DNA of 51,392 bases from Chara braunii (taxonomy: Eukaryota; Streptophyta; Charophyceae; Charales; Characeae). A program made the translations under genes and the position numbers. The stretch lies in contig BFEA01000484.1 of the NCBI GenBank assembly GCA_003427395.1, positions 1,117,545-1,168,936 on the forward strand, written 5' to 3'. A model generated the notes under the pieces. The model worked only from the letters and a program-made list of their open reading frames with translations. It did not search any database and was not told where the DNA came from. Below are positions 44,078-51,392 of the stretch, in pieces; position 1 is the stretch's first letter; every line of letters begins with the position of its first letter.

Positions 44078-45134
44078 TCGTAATGCAACAAACAACCTTA
44101 CGAAGTGGTGGCGGGAGGCGCATAGACACATCACCCCGACCGACACCTGTTCACCCCACGCTCTGAGATTACAAGACCGCCATACCGCCCGATCAACAAC
44201 ACACTCGCACGGTAGGTCCAACTTTGCCCCTCTCTCTCCATCTCCCTGCCTGATGTGTTAGACATGGATCCCATACCCGGTCCATGCGGTATTTGCGGCC
44301 ACCAGTACGTGCGTATTGTCCATCACTGCAGATGATTGCTAACGCAGGTAAGTGTTGCCAACCCACGCAGCCCTTCACCCTTCGGTTGTCCTGACCTCTC
44401 ATAGCTTGTTTCTCATGCCGTGCACATAGCCAACATCGCGTCCAGATTCATGCAAGAGAGAAGGAAAAAAAAAACTTCAACCCATTACTCCCGCGCGACC
44501 TCTACAACTCATACCGACCAGGCTGTTGCCCTAACGCCAAATCTGGCACGACCAATCTCTTCAGAATGCTCCAAAACCCCTAGTTAGCGTCTGCTCTCGC
44601 CCGATTTCATTGAGAAACAGGCGAGTTACACTCTTCTAATCCCGCCATATCTCCATCCGACACCTCCTGCGCGGTTCATCTTCTTACCAACTCTTAATCT
44701 ACTAACCCTCTTCCAAAACTGACCTTACCATGCAGTTCGCCCGGGGCCAAAACCCGGGATCGCCCCTTTCCCTAGTCAAAACCGTTCGCAATTGAGTGAA
44801 CTTCGCGTCTTCCACTCCGCCTCACTCGTTTCCACCATCTCTGTCGTCGTCCGTACCTGGCCCAAAACCCTGGCATCCGCCTTTCTTCGCTGCTCGGCTT
44901 CTCAGCCTTAGCCCTTGCCTCTCTGCCGCTGGCTCCTTTGCCTGTTGTCTCCCTGTACTGCTAGCGCAACACCGGGTAGTCCCGATAGCCCAGTCATATC
45001 GCCTGACACCCCAATCACTCTGCCATCCCTCACTCATTTTCTACCAACATCGTTCCACCTCCTTCGTGTCCACATTCGCGGCTCTCCTGACTTTCGGCCA
45101 GTGCAGCCTCGACAGTCCACCATTCCGGTCATCG
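44078..45134. other. No gene; pyrimidine-rich, possible rDNA spacer remnant
   Basis: Short frames, strongly C/T-biased from 44600 on. It lies between antisense 18S and antisense 28S remnants, where an rDNA spacer would lie on the minus strand. Similar C/T-rich sequence (32030-32240) also precedes the 28S pieces of locus 1. Confidence 0.4.
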
Positions 45135-45275
45135 CGAGAGAGCAGCTCCGCAGGGGCCTCAGAGAGAACCAGCAACTAGACGATTCGATTAGTCTTTCGC
45201 CCACATACTCAGTCCGGCGAATGATTCGCAGGCTAGTATAGATGCGACCTCATCATCAACGCCTCCTTCCCGCAG
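45135..45275 (-). pseudogene. 28S rRNA fragment, antisense, copy 1
   Basis: GAACCAGCAACTAGACGATT, CGATTAGTCTTTCGCCCACA match the reverse complement of LSU rRNA (GGAACCAGCTACTAGATGGT..TTCGATTAGTCTTTCGCCCC). Continues with decayed TCGCAGGCTAGTATAGATGCG. Confidence 0.85.
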
Positions 45276-45324
45276 GGCGTGGCTCCACAGCCTGTGCAAC
45301 ACAATGATGCGGCCCGACTGCCTC

Positions 45325-45445
45325 AAAGGAAGCTTCTGAGGGAACCAGCTATTAGGCGGTTCCATCAGCTATTCGCCCCTATACCCAAGTCCAAAGCGTG
45401 CTTCGCATGGTGCTGTTGCGGGCCGTTGCCCTGATGCCCCTGGCC
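45325..45445 (-). pseudogene. 28S rRNA fragment, antisense, copy 2
   Basis: GCTTCTGAGGGAACCAGCTA, then CAGCTATTCGCCCCTATACC, CAAGTCCAAAGCGTG is the same LSU antisense segment as copy 1, better preserved in the CCCCTATACCCAAGTC part. The two copies are tandem, about 180 bp apart. Confidence 0.88.
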
Positions 45446-45479
45446 CACTGGGCCGGGCGTATCCCACTATCCCGCAGGT

Positions 45480-45690
45480 CCCCATTCAGACCTTGGTGGT
45501 AGTAGCAAATATTCAAATGAGAAACGTCGGGGCGAAGTAAAACTTGTCCCATGGGAACAACTGTTGGGACAGCCCTGCCGCACAACCAAAACTGCGTCAG
45601 TCTCCCACCGGTGCCCCCGCCCAGACATAGGTCATCATCTTTCGTGTCCCGGTGGACATGCTTACACTCAACCCCTTTCACGGCAGACCA
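45480..45690. pseudogene. Rearranged 28S rRNA fragments (sense then antisense), locus 2
   Basis: 45488-45530 reads CAGACCTTGGTGGTAGTAGC, AAATATTCAAATGAGAA, a near-perfect sense LSU rRNA match. From about 45620 the sequence ACATAGGTCATCATCTTTCG, TGTCCCGGTGGACATGC is antisense LSU. The order, joint and intervening words (GCCGCACAACCAAAACTG, CAGTCTCCCAC) match locus 1 at 32570-32640, so both descend from one rearranged molecule. Confidence 0.87.
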
Positions 45691-45780
45691 TGAGCAGCGG
45701 GCGGCGCAACCGCAATAGTGTCGTCCCCGTCAGGCAATGTCTTTCGCTTGGATCGGACAGGCCACAAAGGTCCGCACCTT

Positions 45781-46055
45781 AGACCGAAAGGTAGGGGCAA
45801 AGCCCCGGTGCTGCCTCATGAAACCAAGTGAAATAATATTTTAAAAATAATGGTATTGGCGTACGCCGTAAAGCTCCCGGTTACCCCGACCGCCTGACTG
45901 TAGCCGGACTGTGCCCTGTACTTCGCCGGTCCACCGATGTACCAATCGGTGTACCAATCGGACTGCAGCCGGTATTGGCCTAGACCGAAAGGTAGGGGCT
46001 TTGAACTTAGCCCTGTACTTCGCCGGTCCACCGGTGTACCAATCGGACTAAAACC
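45781..46055 (+). repeat. Tandem duplication, period ~100-200 bp, GC-rich
   Basis: TAGACCGAAAGGTAGGGGC at 45781 recurs at 45982; GCCCTGTACTTCGCCGGTCC followed by ACCG.TGTACCAATCGG at 45911 recurs at 46010. Confidence 0.88.
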
Positions 46056-47287
46056 CTTCAGCTCCGTCGTGGGTCTCGGAACCGACACTTATCAAAGGCT
46101 AAAAATTTGAAGCAACCAATAAAAATAAACATTTCGAAAAATAAAAATCGAGAAAATGTGGCGATAGACAAGGGAGGGCCTTGCCGCCGGACTGTGACAC
46201 CGCGCCCCCTCTGACTCCGGACGTCCTCACTTTGCCGTCACCACATCGCGCACGCTGCTCTCATGCGCGCGTGAACTTATCTTCTCCCCACGCTTGCGCC
46301 GTCAACCATCGTCGAGGCCGTGTTGCGTGTTGTTTATAAAAAGCACGCCAAATACCCTTGTAAGGGTATTTCGTACGACAGTCTTTCCGGACCCTATTAA
46401 GCGACGTCCCCGTCGCAATGAAAGGTTAAACCAAATACCTTTTAAACATAGTCTTAAGAAAAGTATATGATAATTTTCTCGAACTTTTTAACTTCAGCTA
46501 AAGCGGTCATTTAGTTGTATCTACTCCAAACCTCGATTTGTCAAAACAATTGACTAAAAGTCATAGTAAAAAAAATATCAATTAATTTCTAATCAATATA
46601 GAAATCTACAATAGCCGACTAATCGGCTAGGCACTGACACGTTTCAACCTCTAATTCGACATAACCACTTTCCACCAGACATAATCATGGACAGAAAGTC
46701 ACCCAAATCCAAACTTAAAACTATACCACTTCCGGTCTTTTTGAACGATATTTTATCGCGTCGGGCACCCTGATCATCCCACCACTAACTAAAACTCAAA
46801 CTCAGCGGTGGGCAAAATTCAAAATCTCAATCTTTATCTAGTTCCCTTTTCTTTTCACACATCAATTACTCAAACTCAACTGATATGAACGCCCCTGTGG
46901 GATTAATCAGACACCTCATTCTCTCAGCTTAACTAGAAAGTTACGGCGGCTAACCCCATCACACATGCCACAAATGTACCTTAGGGGTAGGGCCCTGTTA
47001 AGCCCAATCCCTCACAAAAGTCACTTATTTTAGTGATTCATCAAAGGGATGGGTGGGGATATTCCCTTAGTTTTTCAAAATAAAGGAAAATTACCCCTTT
47101 TGCCCATAAATCCTACCTTTACGAGCAAGGTTCTTCGCTTTCGTCACACACTTTGTCAATCTCACTCATAAGTTTTGCTCAGTGAGCAAACTCTCATAAT
47201 TTTCTTCCAGATAAAACTCATTTTTTTACTGCTTAATATTTCACACTCGTTGATACGCCACTTCCAACAAAACTAAAGCCGATTGGA
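46056..47287. other. No gene seen
   Basis: AT-rich sequence with only short frames. A short near-palindrome (ACCCTTGTAAGGGT) lies near 46353. Confidence 0.5.
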
Positions 47288-47680
47288 GAGTCCCCAAAAT
47301 CAAGTGGGTTTCCTAGCCGCAGATGACGCTCCTACCGACTATTAGTCAAAACTTAATCCTCTTAATCATGGAAATCACTGTCGCGTGCTAGACCATTTGC
47401 AACACATAACAGCTAAGTGAAGGTCCCCGAATCTGGTGGGTTTCCCTGCCGCAGGTGATACCTCCACCGGTTACCATATGACTTAAACAAATGGGGACGT
47501 CGATTCTGGCGATTTTTTTCCTCATCCTATGCCGCGTACAAAAATCACATGTGACTCACAACCGAAGGCCAAACATGAGGGGTCCTAGAATCAGGCGGGT
47601 TTCCCTGCCGCAGACGATGCCCCCACCGACAGTTGAGAACCCACAACATGAAGTCGTCGATTCTGGCGGAGGATAAAACT
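47288..47680 (+). repeat. Three ~130-160-bp repeats with GGGTTTCCCTGCCGCAG core
   Basis: The core occurs at about 47307, 47440 and 47599, each followed by a GAYGCYCC.ACCG word; GTCGATTCTGGCG also repeats at 47499 and 47656. A distant relative (GCAGGTGACGCTCCCCACC) is at 17167. 47681-48265 holds nothing recognised. Confidence 0.8.
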
Positions 47681-48266
47681 CTTATATCATAAAAATCTTT
47701 CAAGCCACCCTACCACTCAAGGATGGGTCTTCCATAAAATTTATTACGACCCCTTCCCACTTGAAGGGGAATCAACCATAAAATTCCTTCAGAATCCCAG
47801 GTCCCAATCAGAAACAAAAGGCCTTGTATAATATACTCTATAAGTCATAAAAGACTGATATACAAAAAACGTTCCTCAACCGTTCTGACAAAAATAAAAG
47901 AACGTCAGTGTACGGACAGTCGAATCTTACAAGGCCTCCACTTGCATTCAACCAAACCTAAAGATCAACTTAGAGAGTGGATAACCAAATCCAGAAGTAA
48001 AGAGTCTCATCCGAGATTATAGATATATAAAAGATAAAATTTATATCTCATAAAGCTTGGAAACTAAGCTTAAAAGCAAAATAGGCAGATGGTTGCCTAT
48101 TAATCTAACAACTAAGTCCCCCGCATCGTCATGGTCTTCCAAGTGGTTATTTATAAATTGTTAAGAAGTGTTGACACCATTCCACCTCTCTCTTGCTATA
48201 GACGCGACAAATAATTTGATGATAGTTGTTGGGAGGAACCAAACCCTCGCCTAAAGCCCAACGGTC

Positions 48267-49349
48267 TCACCCTTCAACTCCTTTCTTCGTCATTTTACAT
48301 CTGCGAGGAGTATGACCAGTCTTTCCACAAGAAGCACATACTATCTTTGACCACTGCTCTCGCCTCCTGCTATTTTTCCGCCCTTTCGAACTCGCAGTTG
48401 ACGATGCATCCTTGTCGTCACACCCTTTTTTAAGATCAAATACAACACGCGGTTGAGCCATACTAACTTCTCCCTGAACCCTTCGCTCCTCTGTTCCCTT
48501 ATTGTTTGGAGCGTCAAACGTCCTCTCACAGGATTGAGTTGCAACATTCCTCACTCTAACCTGCACCTCTTTCCCCTCAACACATGACTCCCTTTTCTTC
48601 TCTTTGTTTCATCTATGATTTTGTTTGACGACCTTAGCGTCCTTCTGAAACGTACCTCCCATACCGTCAAAGGTGCCTGCTGCAAGGTCATTTGACCTTT
48701 TGCCAAACCCACTCTTCTCATTATCTACCACCTTCTTTCTTTTCCTTGCTTCCCGCAGAGTATGACAGAGGTGTTGATCAAAATCACCTTCTACAAAATT
48801 CTCTCGTATTTTGTCCCATATAAATTTCACTTCTGTCCCACGGATCAAATCGCGCTGCTCTGCATCCGTAAAGTTCATAAGAGAGATAAAACACTTGTCA
48901 TATTCAGACAATACCCAGACCTTGTGGGATGCGCGCTCATACTCCATTAGGAAGTGCCCCACTGACACATAATTGTACCGATCTATCTTCTCCAGATCAC
49001 CCTTGGTTAGTTGTTCCTCACCTAGCCGGTATTTATTCCACATGTCATCATAAAATTTCCTCCATGATGACCCCGCTCTTCTAACCAACCCACTGACTTC
49101 CTTCTTCAAGCCTATATAGATGTACTTTATAACCTCCTTTAGCATATGCTCCTCATTCCACTCGCAATGAGATGCTATCTGCCCAAACTTGTCAAGGAAG
49201 TTAGAAACATGATAGCCCTTGAAGAAGTCGATCTCAACCTTGGGCAGGTTGTCTCGCTCCCAATCTCGCAGACCCAGCAGAGAGGCGAGCTTCTCGACCC
49301 CAATTTTCCCTTGAGAGCGTTCCATATCGAGCTCCCTCGACCCCGTCAC
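48267..49349 (-). pseudogene. LTR-retrotransposon Gag with CCHC zinc knuckle, one in-frame stop
   Basis: Gag packages the element RNA into particles. From ATG 49349 the frame reads MTGSRELDMERSQG and gives a helical gag core (KVEIDFFKGYHVSNFLDKFG, then SSWRKFYDDMWNKYRLGE and a KIRENFVEGDF tail), typical of Ty3/gypsy-type capsids. A single TGA at 48609-48611 interrupts it. The same frame continues (48566-48267) to a knuckle CASCGKTGHTPRRC (C-x2-C-x4-H-x4-C, about 48299-48344) and a final TGA. The stop fits CGA to TGA. No protease, RT or integrase follows at lower coordinates, so only a gag stub remains. The superfamily is inferred. Confidence 0.8.
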
Positions 49350-50283
49350 TTGTTGAACAACAAAGAGCGACGTTAGGGTCGAGGCTCAAAGGAAGTCACG
49401 CAACTAGGTCAAATATAAAATATATCCCACTAAAGTTACCCCGACACTCATCATGAGAGCGCACGTAAGAACCAATTCAGAACAACGGCGATACTGAAGA
49501 GAATCTTTAAGTTAATATTCACCTACAATAAAATATAAATATTCATTAATAAATCCCTCAAATCATAACTTAGACGTTAACCACTTATGGTTTCTATTAT
49601 CAAGGAATGACACAATATACATATCCCATGTAGGTGGATACTCCAAACATGAATCCAAAATGCAGTATAACCCATGATAAATAACATATATTGATAACAA
49701 TAGTTCTTGCATGACAAACACAAATTATTTGCAAAGGTTGTAGCTGAAGGGCACAATATGCTTTATAAACAACAATATGAACCCAACTCAACTGTTAGTC
49801 ATATAACAAGATAAACCTCAACAACATATTCCATATTGTATAAGGTAAAAATAAGACCAGCAATGAGTAAATAACATGATACAATTGTTACCCCTTCAAC
49901 TCTTAAGCGAAACATTCAATACCGAGGAACGGTGTAATCCTCATAAGATAACATCTTGACTCATGAGCCGCGCTCTAAAGATCAAGCCTCACCGCAACCT
50001 TATCTGATTCCAGCGCTTGCACCTCACCGAATCCTAATCATGGTCAGATGGACAACCCCATTCATACCTATCAGGGCAACGAACAACGAATTCGCGCCCT
50101 AACGAATATGGTGGCCCTACTTAATGCGAGACGAGCCTAGGTCGCTAGTCCTGAACCGCTCTCACTAAGCAGTAACTGTTTCACTTGGCCATTATAGTTT
50201 TGGCAAGGTAACGCCCTTTCCTCCTGTCTCAACAGATAATGTAGTTACTCTCCTATCATAGGAAAATTAACAACACCCCACTA
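49350..50283. other. No gene seen
   Basis: AT-rich, short frames only. It may hold the leader of the minus-strand gag element, but no LTR pair or primer site was recognised. Confidence 0.45.
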
Positions 50284-50667
50284 ATGGACCAAGAACATAA
50301 CTCCGGCGTACCCGTTCTTGCACCCCCTCCCGATACAACGAGTAGGGGCGGTGAGCCAAACGCGATGCTAGAGCTGACCCGAACTTTAGACAGCCTAATA
50401 CAAGAAAGCAAGAAGGAACAACGAGAGTTTAACGCTCGGATAAAATCCTTGATGCGATCAACGTGCCCCATTGTTGTTAGAGTTGCCCCTGTGGCACAAG
50501 GCATTACCCCCGCTCAACCAGTGGGAGGGATGGCAGCCAATCGGAGTGTCTGCTACACGTTGTTGGGGGAGAACCCGGGGAGGGGCTACCTACCGTTCGC
50601 TGAAGCCATGGGCNACGGCGCCTGTCACTTCGCCGCGCCCGCTTCCGAGGTCCTCGGCGACCAGTAG
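50284..50667 (+). pseudogene. Gag-like ORF fragment, 127 codons
   Basis: It begins MDQEHNSGVPVLAPPPDTTS, followed by a helical stretch MLELTRTLDSLIQESKKEQR and then low-complexity Gly/Pro sequence with one ambiguous base (50614). A Pro-rich head followed by a coiled helix is common at the start of retrotransposon gag proteins. No knuckle or other domain follows. The coding part may end near residue 60. Confidence 0.3.
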
Positions 50668-50827
50668 GGTGAAGGGGGCCAATCGAGTTCAAGATCCGTC
50701 GAGCCCCGTCGTCACACAGCGCTCTTCAGCAATTAGAGAGAGTATGATAGATTACTAAATATTTAAATAAGATTAAAGAAATAAGTAAGAATAATAAATA
50801 AATAAAAGAGTAGCAAAGTTAAAACTG

Positions 50828-50868
50828 GCACTCTCTCTCCCTGCTCCTCTCTCTCTCTGCGTGAGTCT

Positions 50869-50924
<56 letters not shown>

Positions 50925-51062
50925 GGTCCCTGTCCCCCTTCTCTCTGTGTGAGTCTGTTCTCTCTCTCTCTCTCTTTCTCTCCCTCTCTCTCTCTGTCTG
51001 TCTCAGTCCCTGTCCCCCTCTCTCTGCGTGAGCCTGCTCTCTCTCTATCACACACACTCACA
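50828..51062. repeat. CT-rich compound microsatellite/minisatellite
   Basis: CT runs alternate with a ~30-bp word (CTC.GTCCCTGTCCCCCTTCT, then GTGAGTCTG) at about 50858, 50927 and 51003, ending in CACACACTCACACTC. Confidence 0.93.
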
Positions 51063-51392
51063 CTCNCACACTAANTGACTCCATTGAACCCTCACTTCTC
51101 CCGATCATCATGGCTATAATTGCTAGTATCAACTGCNCCGCGTTCTATGGACAAATAGTCGAGCAACGGCTGCCACTGACAAAAATAAAAGGAACCCTGG
51201 TCCAGATCAGATCAGGACACGTGTAGTAGGAGGGAGCCACGAATCCACAGATCAGTGCAGGCTTACCTTTTCAGGGAAATGATACATGATTGTCCTTATT
51301 CTCGCACCCAACAGATCATGGAAAAACGAGCGTGTCTTGCAATGTGAAACCCAGTAGCATCTGTTGCTGGAATTACCCCACCACTGTTACTC
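51063..51392. other. No gene; possible weak antisense 18S resemblance at the end
   Basis: 51314-51390 has words in the right order to resemble antisense 18S rRNA (AGATCATGG, GAGCG, TTGCAATG, then TTGCTGGAATTACC against GGAGCTGGAATTACC), but most positions differ. The window ends inside the match, so it cannot be settled here. Confidence 0.25.

Noticed and set aside
50500-50700. GC-rich stretch resembling LSU rRNA (..GACCAGTAGGGTGAAGG..)
   Set aside because: Only short scattered words agree; the alignment is not convincing and one base is ambiguous.
51314-51392. Antisense 18S rRNA at the window end
   Set aside because: Only TGCTGGAATTACC is well matched; the window ends before this can be tested, so it is listed only as weak.

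Overview
This is eukaryotic, nuclear-type DNA made almost entirely of repeats, with no confidently intact protein-coding gene. Long (CT)n, (GA)n and (CA)n microsatellites, an 818-base assembly gap (10759-11576), nested retroelements, decayed rDNA pieces and nuclear copies of mitochondrial DNA dominate. The mitochondrial pieces are land-plant/streptophyte in type: an organellar 5S rRNA gene just downstream of the small-subunit rRNA 3' end, and nad7, nad1, atp1, cob and cox1 with plant-like wording. The central transposon belongs to a retroelement clade reported from green algae and spike mosses. A streptophyte alga (a charophyte, perhaps Chara-like) is my best inference; the species is not proven.

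Layout. 1-15 kb: microsatellites and many short tandem duplications, a 139-bp MITE with 31-bp terminal inverted repeats (3474-3612), and a duplicated purine/pyrimidine-arm foldback unit (8065-9310 and 9826-10758, the latter cut by the gap). 15-18 kb: one unassigned 150-codon ORF, a 682-bp element with terminal inverted repeats (16041-16722) and a 290-bp tandem duplication. 18.2-20.5 kb: a mosaic of decayed mitochondrial fragments (atp1 twice, rns 3' end, rrn5, rns antisense, nad1, cob, cox1 antisense, nad7 antisense). 19.65-30.56 kb: copy A of a large non-coding LTR-retroelement-like repeat. It is broken once by mitochondrial DNA and once by a 5.45-kb Penelope-like element (22967-28421, minus strand). 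Copy B of the same host repeat is unbroken at 39479-42820 and shows both empty sites.

The Penelope-like element is the main discovery. On the minus strand it reads CCHC zinc knuckle, GIY-YIG endonuclease, CxC linker, reverse transcriptase, bounded by ~485-503 bp direct repeats (pseudo-LTRs). The endonuclease lies before the RT, the permuted order of the Chlamys/Naiad clade. It carries in-frame stops and frameshifts, so this copy is dead.

Other structures: a hammerhead-ribozyme core inserted in copy A (22363-22399); two loci sharing one rearranged sense/antisense 28S rRNA junction (32308-32705 and 45480-45690); an antisense 18S 5' end (43660-44077); three tandem long hairpins (33110-33530); and decayed retrotransposon gag genes at 48267-49349 (minus), 39271-39547 and 50284-50667 (plus). 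Many breaks fit C-to-T decay (CAG to TAG, CGA to TGA, CGT to TGT), as expected for methylated, silenced DNA.
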